A stretch of DNA of 16,181 nt from Syntrophaceae bacterium UBA2251 (lineage in GTDB: Bacteria; Desulfobacterota; Syntrophia; Syntrophales; UBA2251). Made by a program: the position numbers and the translations under genes. The stretch is from the NCBI GenBank assembly GCA_002347815.1, contig DDXV01000056.1, positions 1 through 16,181 on the forward strand. The letters are read 5' to 3'. Of this stretch, positions 5,279-12,206 are shown one piece after another. The notes below the pieces were generated by a model that was not told where the DNA came from, made no database searches, and saw only the letters and a program-made list of their open reading frames with translations. How positions within the stretch are numbered: the stretch's first letter is position 1; the number at the start of each line of letters is the position of its first letter.

Positions 5279-6868
5279 ATGAACAACACATCGGATATCC
5301 TGCTTTACGACACCACCCTGAGAGACGGAACCCAGGGGGAACAGATCAACTTCTCCGCCGAGGAAAAACTCAGGATCGCCCGGCGACTCGACGATCTGGG
5401 GTTTCACTATCTCGAAGGCGGCTGGCCCGGTTCCAACCCCAAGGACATGCGTTTTTTCGAATTGGCGAAAGGCGCCTCCTTCAGGAATACCCGGCTGACG
5501 GCCTTCGGCAGCACCAAGAAGGCCTCCGGCCGGCCGGAAGACTGCCCCCAACTGCAGGCCCTGCTCAAGGCCGAAACCCCGGCCGTCACGATCTTCGGCA
5601 AATCCTGGGACCTGCAGGTCACGGAGATTCTCGGGATCCCGCGTGAGGAAAATCTGGAGATGATCACGGATACCCTCTCCTTTCTCAAGGCCCACGGCAA
5701 GGAGGTCCTCTTCGACGCGGAGCACTTCTTCGACGGGTTCAAGGCGGATCCCGCCTATGCCTGCCAAACCCTTCGGCGCGCCGCTGAAGCGGGCGCGGAC
5801 GTCCTCGTTCTGTGCGACACCAACGGGGGGACCCTGCCGCACGAGATCAGCGACATCGTCGCGGAGGTCCGGCGCCGCTTCCCGGAAACGCTCCTGGGGA
5901 TTCATGCCCACAACGACTGCGGCCTGGCCGTCGCCAACACCCTGGCGGCGGTGCGGCAGGGGGCCCGGATGGTCCAGGGAACCGTCAACGGATTCGGCGA
6001 GCGGTGCGGCAACGCCGATCTCGTCACGGTCATCGGCAACCTGCAACTGAAGATGGGCCGGTCCTGTCTGAACGACGACGCCCTCGCCCAGCTGACGAAC
6101 CTCTCGCACTACGTCACCGACATCGCGAACGTTCCCTCGCTGAGTTCCCGCCCCTTCGTCGGCCGCAGCGCCTTCGCCCACAAGGGCGGCGTCCACGTCA
6201 ATGCCGTCGCCAAGAATCCGGCGGCCTATGAACACATCGATCCGGCGAGGGTGGGCAACCGGCGGCGGGTCCTCGTCTCCGACATGTCCGGGAAAACCAA
6301 CATCGCCTACAAGGCGCGGGAGTTGGGCATCGACCTCGGCGAGGATGCCGGGCTCAACCGGCGCATTCTGGAGACGATCAAGCGCATGGAGGACGAGGGA
6401 TACCAGTTCGACGCCGCCGACGGCTCCTTTTCCCTGCTGATCCGCAAGCTCAAGGGCGAATTCCAGGATCCCTTCACCCTCGAGTGCTTCCACGTCATCA
6501 ACGGCCGCACCGGAGACGGGCCTTCCCATTCCCAGGCCACGATCAAGATCTCCGTGGGCGGGGTGGAGGAACTCACCGCGGCGGAGGGGAACGGCCCCGT
6601 GAACGCCCTGGACAACGCCCTGCGGAAGGCTCTCAAGACCTTCTACCCCCAGGTCGGTGAGATGCACCTGGTCGATTTCAAGGTCCGCATCGTCGAGGGC
6701 AGCGAGGGCACCGCCGCGAAGGTCAAGGTGCTCATCGAATCCCGGGACGACACGGATGTCTGGAGCACCATCGGCGTATCCGAAAACATCATCGAGGCGA
6801 GCTGGCAGGCCCTCGTGGACAGCATCCAGTACAAACTGGCCAAGGACCGTCTCAACAAGAACGCCTGA
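5279..6868 (+). CDS. cimA: (R)-citramalate synthase CimA
   Basis: CimA condenses pyruvate and acetyl-CoA to (R)-citramalate, the first committed step of the threonine-independent route to isoleucine. The 529-residue protein has an HMGL-like TIM barrel (about 1-275) with DTTLRDGTQGEQINFS (11-26; R15, D16), EGGWPGSNPKD (46-56), the metal-binding HAHND (209-213) and GFGERCGNADL (238-248). A LeuA-type allosteric domain follows (about 395-525; for example ISVGG, GPVNALDNALRKAL), expected to give feedback inhibition by isoleucine. The EGGWPGSNPKD version and the length favour citramalate synthase over 2-isopropylmalate or homocitrate synthase. GAGGG lies just ahead of the ATG. Expression is probably controlled by the attenuator at 5122-5264. 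It appears monocistronic. Confidence 0.93.
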   Translation: MNNTSDILLYDTTLRDGTQGEQINFSAEEKLRIARRLDDLGFHYLEGGWPGSNPKDMRFFELAKGASFRNTRLTAFGSTKKASGRPEDCPQLQALLKAETPAVTIFGKSWDLQVTEILGIPREENLEMITDTLSFLKAHGKEVLFDAEHFFDGFKADPAYACQTLRRAAEAGADVLVLCDTNGGTLPHEISDIVAEVRRRFPETLLGIHAHNDCGLAVANTLAAVRQGARMVQGTVNGFGERCGNADLVTVIGNLQLKMGRSCLNDDALAQLTNLSHYVTDIANVPSLSSRPFVGRSAFAHKGGVHVNAVAKNPAAYEHIDPARVGNRRRVLVSDMSGKTNIAYKARELGIDLGEDAGLNRRILETIKRMEDEGYQFDAADGSFSLLIRKLKGEFQDPFTLECFHVINGRTGDGPSHSQATIKISVGGVEELTAAEGNGPVNALDNALRKALKTFYPQVGEMHLVDFKVRIVEGSEGTAAKVKVLIESRDDTDVWSTIGVSENIIEASWQALVDSIQYKLAKDRLNKNA

Positions 6869-6902
6869 AAGGGCCTGTCGCCTGATCGGGAGGGATGGTC
6901 CC

Positions 6903-6927
6903 CTCCGGGGAGCCCCCTTCCCCGGAG
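6903..6927 (+). terminator. GC-rich hairpin after cimA, possible terminator
   Basis: CTCCGGGGA (6903-6911) and TCCCCGGAG (6919-6927) form a perfect 9-bp stem with a 7-base loop, 34 bp after the cimA stop. There is no T tract behind it, so it would be a weak or non-canonical terminator, or a 3'-end-protecting structure. Confidence 0.4.
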
Positions 6928-6968
6928 ACGCATTCGTTCGTCCCGCTCCCGCCCCTGCAAGATGGATA

Positions 6969-6997
6969 TTGATTATCTCCCATATTTCTGATACATA
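6969..6997 (+). promoter_or_regulatory. Weak candidate promoter of the YciO-like gene
   Basis: A locally AT-rich stretch contains TTGATT (6969-6974), a 17-bp spacer and TACATA (6992-6997). The -35 is fair and the -10 poor. It is the only promoter-like patch between the hairpin after cimA and the next gene. Confidence 0.25.
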
Positions 6998-7057
6998 GGT
7001 CGCGAAAAGGAATGGGGAAGGCCGCTATGATCCCTCTCCGTGCGGTTGGGATGTTTC

Positions 7058-7669
7058 ATGATTGTCTCGATCAACAGGCAAAACCCACAGATGCGCTTGA
7101 TCCGCAAGGCCGTCGATATCCTGCGTCAGGGGGGGATTATCGTCTATCCCACGGACACCTTTTACGGCCTGGGATGCGACCTCTTCAACAAACGGGGGAT
7201 CGAGAGAATCTACGACATCAAGCGGCGCAGCCGCAAGCAGCCCTTCAGTTTCATCTGCGCCGATCTCAAGGAGATCAGCCGCTACGCCCGCGTTTCGGAC
7301 TATGCCTACAAGACGATGCGGCGCCTGCTGCCCGGCCCCTACACCTTCATTCTCGAGGCCTCCCGGCTCGTCCCCAAAATCATCCTTCCCAAGCGATTGA
7401 CGACAGGGATCCGCGTCCCCGACGACGCGATCTGTCTGGCCCTGGTCCGGGAACTGGGACAGCCGATCATCAGCACGAGCGTTTCGGACGAACGCGGAGA
7501 GATTCTCAACAGTCCCCAGGAGATCGATAAGAAATTCAGACATTGTGTCGACCTGGTCATCGACGGCGGGATGCTGGTTTCCGAGCCGTCCAGCGTCATC
7601 AGCCTCGTGGACGACCGGGTCGAGGTCATCAGAACGGGAAAAGGCGACGTCTCCGCCTTTTTACAGTAA
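7058..7669 (+). CDS. YciO/YrdC-family (Sua5-like) protein
   Basis: This 203-residue protein of the YrdC fold is the family that includes threonylcarbamoyl-AMP synthases for tRNA t6A. Visible features are GGIIVYPTDTFYGLGC (25-40), the basic KRRSRKQPF (55-63), LPGPYTFIL (91-99), TTGIRVP (115-121), PIISTS (136-141) and the C-terminal GKGDVSAFL (194-202). The whole layout, including IDGGMLVSEPSSV and the GDVxxFL end, matches the YciO subgroup better than classical TsaC/Sua5. In that subgroup synthase activity is less certain, so a true t6A role is probable but not proven. I preferred ATG 7058 over an in-frame GTG at 7040 because the family normally begins about here. It lies 189 bp after cimA and 139 bp before the RNase gene. 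Confidence 0.85.
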   Translation: MIVSINRQNPQMRLIRKAVDILRQGGIIVYPTDTFYGLGCDLFNKRGIERIYDIKRRSRKQPFSFICADLKEISRYARVSDYAYKTMRRLLPGPYTFILEASRLVPKIILPKRLTTGIRVPDDAICLALVRELGQPIISTSVSDERGEILNSPQEIDKKFRHCVDLVIDGGMLVSEPSSVISLVDDRVEVIRTGKGDVSAFLQ

Positions 7670-7808
7670 ACAGGCAAGGTTCATGCGCCCCGGATCTCGA
7701 GGGGACGCGAGCGGGCGATCCACCGGGCGAGGGCAGCGGTCGCCCCCTTCCACTCCCGCGGACACGGGCACACCCGGGCGCGCAGGCTGAATTGCCGGAA
7801 GGATCTTT

Positions 7809-9731
7809 ATGAAAAAGGAAATGCTGATCAACGCCGTTCATCCGGAACAGAAACGGATGGCCATCCTGGATGACGGCAAACTGGTGGAGTTCAACATCCA
7901 GATGGCCGTCCGCGACCCCATCAACGGCAATATCTACAAGGGGATCGTGCAGAAAGTCGAGCGGGGACTCCAGGCCGCCTTCGTGAATTACGGCGGCAAG
8001 AAGGACGGGTTCCTTCCCCTGCGCGACGTGAATCCGGAGTATTTTCACGACGGCAAGGACAACGGCCGCGCCTCCCTGAAAGTCGGTCAGGAAGTGATCG
8101 TCCAGGTTCTGAGGGAGGTGGGGGAGCGCAAAGGGGCGCTCCTCACCACCTACATCTCCCTGCCGGGACGGTATCTCGTCCTGCTGCCCAACAAACCCGG
8201 CGGGGGCATTTCGCGCAAGATCGAAGACGAGGAAGACCGCCGGCAGCTCAAGGAACTCATCGGCCAGATCAAGATCGACGAAGGCTTCGGCTACATCATC
8301 CGCACCGCGGGCATGAGCCGGACCAAGCAGGAACTGGCCCGGGACTACCAGCACCTCTCCCGCCTGTGGAAAGAGATCCTGAAGGCAACCGACACATTGC
8401 CCGCCCCCTCGCTGATCTACCAGGAAACCGATTTTGGCGTCCGCTCGCTGAGGGATTACTTCACCTCGGACATCGAGGAAATCCTTGTGGACGATCTCGA
8501 GACCTTCCGGAAAATGCGGGCCTACTGCCGGGCCGTGGCGCCCCGCAACCTGAAGATGATCAAGCACTACAAGGACAAGACGCCGCTGTTCAACCGCTTC
8601 CGCCTGGAAGAGCAGATCGGCGTCATCTACCAGGAACAGGCCAACCTCAAGTCCGGCGGTTACATCGTGCTCAACCCCACCGAGGCCATGATCACGATCG
8701 ACGTCAATTCCGGCCGCGGCTCGAACAAGCGCAATGTCGAGGAAACGGCCTTCAAGACCAACATGGAGGCCGCCGAGGAAATCGCCCGCCAGCTCCGCCT
8801 GCGCGACCTGGGGGGGCTCATCGCCATCGACTTCATCGATATGCGGGACCGCAAGCACGAGGCGGAGGTGGAAAAGGCGTTCAAGAAGGCCCTGAGCCTC
8901 GACCGGTCGCGCATCCAGCTGTCCCGGATTTCAAAATTCGGCATCCTGGAGCTGTCCCGGCAGAAAAAGCAGTCCACCATCCAGGAAATCAGTTATACGA
9001 GCTGCCCCTACTGTAAAGGCCGGGGATCGCGGCCCTCCCTCGAGTACACCGCCCTGAGCGCCTTCCGGAAGATCGAGTCCCACGCCGTTCAGGGGCAGTA
9101 CGCGTCGATCCGTGCCACGCTGCCCCACGAGATTTCCGATTATCTCCTCAACCAGAAGCGCCAGGAAATCGGCAAGCTCGAAGCCGCATACGACCTCAGC
9201 ATCGTGATTTCCGGGCGGGCGGATCTCGCCTGGGACGAGATCCGGATCGACACCGCGCGGAAGGAAGCGCCGTCAGAGACCGACCTCGAACCGGCGGAAG
9301 GCGGGGGCATCAGCGATCAGGAGCTGTGGGAGGAAGAAGGGGACGAACGGGAGATCGCCGCCGCCCCGGCCCCGCGGGAGCCGGAAACGCCGAACGGAAC
9401 GCCGGTCGCGGATACCGCGCCGCCGCCCGCCAAGAAAAAGTCGCGGCGACGTTCCCGTCACCGGAGGAAAAAACCGGCCGACAAGGCCGTGGAGGCCGCA
9501 GCGCCGGCAGAGACGACAGAGACGGCGGCGGCGCCCGTGAACGGAGAAATCCGACGGATCCAGTCGCGGAAAACGACGATGGCGGAGGGGGAACCGGAGA
9601 CGGCGGACGCCGCCGCTTCTCCGCCTGACCCGAAGCCGGCGTCGGAGGGGGTGGAGATGCCCGCGCCCGTCACCGGATATCCGTTGGAACCCTTCGCCGA
9701 AGACGACGCGGACGACGAGCTTCCGTTTTAG
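7809..9731 (+). CDS. rng: Ribonuclease G/E-family endoribonuclease
   Basis: This enzyme cleaves single-stranded, often 5'-monophosphorylated RNA in rRNA maturation and mRNA decay. The 640-residue protein has an N-terminal S1-like RNA-binding domain (about 38-120), a 5'-sensor/RNase-H-like region, and the metal-binding DNase I-like core with TIDVNSGRG (D298) and AIDFIDM (D341). The zinc-link SCPYCKGRG (C399, C402) follows. These correspond to the D303, D346 and CPxC sites of E. coli RNase E. After the catalytic part (to about 480) comes a roughly 160-residue low-complexity tail, first acidic and then an Arg/Lys cluster near 542-560, ending in an acidic YPLEPFAEDDADDELPF-type tip. RNase G lacks such a tail, so this may be a functional RNase E. 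Good Shine-Dalgarno GGAAGGA. Its stop is 6 bp from the end of the convergent proC. Confidence 0.92.
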   Translation: MKKEMLINAVHPEQKRMAILDDGKLVEFNIQMAVRDPINGNIYKGIVQKVERGLQAAFVNYGGKKDGFLPLRDVNPEYFHDGKDNGRASLKVGQEVIVQVLREVGERKGALLTTYISLPGRYLVLLPNKPGGGISRKIEDEEDRRQLKELIGQIKIDEGFGYIIRTAGMSRTKQELARDYQHLSRLWKEILKATDTLPAPSLIYQETDFGVRSLRDYFTSDIEEILVDDLETFRKMRAYCRAVAPRNLKMIKHYKDKTPLFNRFRLEEQIGVIYQEQANLKSGGYIVLNPTEAMITIDVNSGRGSNKRNVEETAFKTNMEAAEEIARQLRLRDLGGLIAIDFIDMRDRKHEAEVEKAFKKALSLDRSRIQLSRISKFGILELSRQKKQSTIQEISYTSCPYCKGRGSRPSLEYTALSAFRKIESHAVQGQYASIRATLPHEISDYLLNQKRQEIGKLEAAYDLSIVISGRADLAWDEIRIDTARKEAPSETDLEPAEGGGISDQELWEEEGDEREIAAAPAPREPETPNGTPVADTAPPPAKKKSRRRSRHRRKKPADKAVEAAAPAETTETAAAPVNGEIRRIQSRKTTMAEGEPETADAAASPPDPKPASEGVEMPAPVTGYPLEPFAEDDADDELPF

Positions 9732-9737
9732 GGCCTC

Positions 9738-10559
9738 TCAGCGCCGGGCCTTCCCCAGTTCCCGGGAACGTTCCGTCGCCGCCGCGACGGCTGCCACGAC
9801 GGTTTCCCGGAAGCCCCCGGCATTCAGGGCCTTCAGGCCTTCGAGGGTGGTTCCGCCCGGAGAGGTCACCATGGCCCTCAGCTCCGCCGGCGACTTTTCG
9901 CCCTGGAGGCAGAGCTTCGCCGCCCCCAGCAGGGTCTGGGAGGCGAGCCCAAGCGCCGTTTCCGGGGCCAGTCCCAGGCCGACACCGGCCTCCGTCAGGG
10001 CCTCGATGAACAGAAAGGCGTAGGCCGGACCGCTGCCGCTCAATCCCGTCACGACGTCCATCAGGCCTTCCTCCACCTCGACCGTCATCCCCACGGCAGC
10101 GAAGATTTCCCGACCCAGGGCGAGATCTTCCGCGGTGGCGTTCCTCCCCCGCGTCAGGGCAGTCGCCCCGGCGCCGACCATGGCCGGGGTGTTGGGCATC
10201 ACCCGGATGACGCGGAGCGGCGCCGGACAGGATCCCTCGATGAAGGCCGTTGAAATCCCCGCGGCAATCGAAACGATCACCGGCCGCGCGGTGAGGTCGT
10301 GGGCCAGGTCGGCCAGCACCTCGGCCATGTTCTGCGGCTTCACCGCCAGGATCACCAGATCGGCGTCCCGGACGGCGATCCGGTTGTCCGCGGTCACCGT
10401 CACGCCGCAGCGCGCCTTCAGCTCCTCCCGCCTCTCCGCCAGGGTGTCGCTCACCGTCACGGCCGACGGTTGAACCAGACCGCGGGAGATCATCCCGTCG
10501 ATCAGGGCGCCGCCCATCTTTCCGCCGCCGATGACGCCGATTTTCCGGTCTCGTAACAT
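9738..10559 (-). CDS. proC: Pyrroline-5-carboxylate reductase ProC
   Basis: ProC makes proline from 1-pyrroline-5-carboxylate with NAD(P)H in the cytosol. The 273-residue length is typical. It has an N-terminal Rossmann motif IGVIGGGKMGGALIDG (7-22), LAVKPQNM (71-78), VIRVMPNTPAMVGAGATAL (117-135) and the family signature region VTGLSGSGPAYAFLFIEAL (about 165-183). A further C-terminal element is TSPGGTTLEGL. The ATG at 10559 has GGAGGG about 10 bases upstream. No other proline genes (proA, proB) are adjacent. It is transcribed toward the RNase gene and divergently from the hydrolase operon. Confidence 0.95.
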   Translation of the reverse strand: MLRDRKIGVIGGGKMGGALIDGMISRGLVQPSAVTVSDTLAERREELKARCGVTVTADNRIAVRDADLVILAVKPQNMAEVLADLAHDLTARPVIVSIAAGISTAFIEGSCPAPLRVIRVMPNTPAMVGAGATALTRGRNATAEDLALGREIFAAVGMTVEVEEGLMDVVTGLSGSGPAYAFLFIEALTEAGVGLGLAPETALGLASQTLLGAAKLCLQGEKSPAELRAMVTSPGGTTLEGLKALNAGGFRETVVAAVAAATERSRELGKARR

Positions 10560-10611
10560 CGCGTTCCATCCCTCCGGATTCTGCGGTTTGAATCGTCTCT
10601 GAGGATGGCTG

Positions 10612-10638
10612 TTAATACAAAAGCGCCGCCGGCGTCAA
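10612..10638 (-). promoter_or_regulatory. Candidate promoter of proC
   Basis: On the minus strand TTGACG (10638-10633) is followed after 15 bp by TATTAA (10617-10612). The spacing is short but both boxes are reasonable in otherwise GC-rich DNA. The predicted start is about 45-50 bp ahead of the proC ATG. The divergent hydrolase promoter is probably further right in the same 186-bp gap, near TTGCAC and GATAGT (about 10645-10672); that one is only suggestive. Confidence 0.35.
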
Positions 10639-10745
10639 TCTTTGTTTGCACGCAAAGTGCGATCTGTGATAGTGCTGACTGCATCCGGCCGCGCCTCTCG
10701 ATCAGGGCCGGCGCAGGCCGCAACACACTGTCCCGGGAGGGCGAC

Positions 10746-11519
10746 ATGATTCATACGCGGGAGATCGGCGGCGTCAGGATCGCGTGCTGGACCCATGACA
10801 CCGACTTCACCAACGACCGCCGGAGCCTCTTTTTCATTCACGGCTCGGGCGGGGATCACACGGCCTGGAACGGGCAGCTCGCCTCCTTCCGGGACCGGTT
10901 CAACGTCGTCGCCGTGGACCTGCCCGGACATGGGCAATCCGGGGGGGCCGGCGAAGAGACCGTCGAGGCCTACGTGGCCTGGGTGCGGGACATCCTCGCC
11001 GCCTTCAAACTGCCCAAGCCCGTTCTCGTCGGTCATTCCCTGGGTGCGGCCATCAGCCTCACCATGGCCCTGAACCACGGCGACGAGATCGCCGGCATCG
11101 TGCCCGTCGGCGGCGGGATCCGGATGCCGGTCAACCCGGCCATCCTCGCGGGGCTGGAATCCAACCCCGAGCCGATCCTCCGGATGGCCGCCCAGATCGC
11201 CGTGGCGAAGCGGAACCGGGAACGGGTCTCGCCCCCGCTGCTCGAGAGCCTGTCCGCCGTCAACCCCCGGGTCATGCGCGGCGATTTTCTCGCCTGCGAC
11301 CGCCTCGACCTGACCGAGGCCGCCGGGCGCATCGCCGCGCCGACGCTCGTGATCTGCGGCGCCGAAGACAAGATGACCCCGCCCGCCCTTTCGCAGGCGA
11401 TCGCGGAGAAGATCCCGGGGGCGCGTCTGGCGCTCATCGAAGGGACGGGACACATGGTCATGCTGGAGGACCCGGCGGCCTTCAACAGCGCGTTGGCGGG
11501 ATTTCTGTCCGCCCTGTAG
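10746..11519 (+). CDS. Alpha/beta-hydrolase fold protein
   Basis: This 257-residue cytosolic hydrolase has the full catalytic set: the oxyanion-side HGSGGD (32-37), VDLPGHGQS (58-65), the nucleophile elbow GHSLGA (96-101, S98), an acid in GAEDKMTP (D208) and the histidine in GTGHMVM (H236). It most resembles the esterase/lipase, haloperoxidase-like branch, but the substrate cannot be assigned. The frame is open 47 codons further upstream into the divergent promoter region; I chose ATG 10746 because GGGAGG precedes it by about 5 bases and the fold starts there. It is the first gene of a plus-strand run and is followed after 30 bp by the YggT gene. Confidence 0.88.
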   Translation: MIHTREIGGVRIACWTHDTDFTNDRRSLFFIHGSGGDHTAWNGQLASFRDRFNVVAVDLPGHGQSGGAGEETVEAYVAWVRDILAAFKLPKPVLVGHSLGAAISLTMALNHGDEIAGIVPVGGGIRMPVNPAILAGLESNPEPILRMAAQIAVAKRNRERVSPPLLESLSAVNPRVMRGDFLACDRLDLTEAAGRIAAPTLVICGAEDKMTPPALSQAIAEKIPGARLALIEGTGHMVMLEDPAAFNSALAGFLSAL

Positions 11520-11549
11520 GAAAACTCCGCATCTGTTCGAGAGGCGAAC

Positions 11550-11849
11550 ATGTTCGTTGTCGACAATTTCATCGCGGCCATCGCCCGGATTCTCGATCTC
11601 GTCCTGACACTCTACCTGTGGATCGTCGTTTTCCGGGCGGTCATCTCCTGGGTCAATCCCGACCCGTACAATCCGATCGTCCGTTTTCTCGAGCGCGCGA
11701 CGGAGCCGCTCCTGGCCCCCCTCCGGCGCTGGATCCCGCTGCGGGGGACGGGCATCGACCTCTCTCCAATCCTCCTGATCGCGGCGATTTATTTTCTGCA
11801 GGTCTTTCTCGTCAAGACCTTGTTGCAACTGGCCGGCACGATCCATTGA
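11550..11849 (+). CDS. yggT: YggT-family integral membrane protein
   Basis: This 99-residue protein has two hydrophobic segments (about 4-33 and 70-95) around an amphipathic middle. It shows the family pattern RAVISWVNPDPYNPIVRFLERATEPLLAPLRRWIP (29-63). The family is widespread and linked to osmotic resistance or to cell-division and membrane organisation, depending on the organism, with no defined biochemical activity. The ATG has AGAGG at a spacing of about 6. It is followed only 3 bp later by the DUF167 gene. The same pairing (yggT with yggU) is common in bacteria, which supports both calls. Confidence 0.9.
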   Translation: MFVVDNFIAAIARILDLVLTLYLWIVVFRAVISWVNPDPYNPIVRFLERATEPLLAPLRRWIPLRGTGIDLSPILLIAAIYFLQVFLVKTLLQLAGTIH

Positions 11850-11852
11850 CGG

Positions 11853-12206
11853 ATGACCGCGCCCCGCACCCTCATGGACATTCACGAAACCGCCGAAGGC
11901 GTCACCTTCCCGATCCGGGTCCAGCCGCGGGCGTCCCGGTGCGAGTGCGCGGGTGTTCAGGACGGGGCCGTCCGGCTGAAGATCACCGCCCCGCCCGTCG
12001 AAGGGCGGGCCAATGAGGAGTGCATCCGGCTCCTGGCCGAGGCGCTGAACCTCCGCAAGCGGCAGATTACGATCCTGAGCGGCCGGAAGTCCCGGAACAA
12101 GGTCGTCGCCGTGGCCGGGCTGAGTGCGGCGGCGCTGCGTGAAAGGCTGGCGGGGCTCGCCGCAACCGGCCCCGATATCCCGGCGCCGCAAGAGAACGCG
12201 ACATGA
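11853..12206 (+). CDS. yggU: DUF167 / YggU-family protein
   Basis: This is a small 117-residue protein of the DUF167 fold. The core is FPIRVQPRASRCECAG (19-34), VRLKITAPPVEGRANEECIRLLAEAL (40-65) and ITILSGRKSRNKVVAV (72-87). The function of the family is not established. The ATG at 11853 has a poor Shine-Dalgarno sequence and is probably reached by coupling from yggT, whose stop is 3 bp upstream; M8 at 11874 is an alternative. A short Pro/Ala-rich extension follows the domain. Its stop overlaps the murJ start by 4 bp (ATGA). Confidence 0.9.
   Translation: MTAPRTLMDIHETAEGVTFPIRVQPRASRCECAGVQDGAVRLKITAPPVEGRANEECIRLLAEALNLRKRQITILSGRKSRNKVVAVAGLSAAALRERLAGLAATGPDIPAPQENAT

Noticed and set aside
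4939..5289. N-terminal extension of the prepilin-like protein by 117 residues to 5289
   Set aside because: It would cover the cimA promoter, attenuator and start codon and would bury the prepilin signal in the middle of the protein.
7670..7808. Regulatory RNA or small gene between the YciO-like gene and rng
   Set aside because: Only a weak 6-bp GGGCGA/TCGCCC pairing is present. I saw no promoter, terminator or credible small frame; the open frames here run out of the neighbouring gene.
9758..9769. Palindrome GTTCCCGGGAAC as a regulatory site or terminator
   Set aside because: It is inside the proC coding end, has no T tract, and 12-bp GC-rich palindromes arise easily at this base composition.
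10635..12191. A 518-codon minus-strand open frame opposite the hydrolase, yggT and yggU genes
   Set aside because: It spans three well-supported plus-strand genes and has shadow-frame composition.
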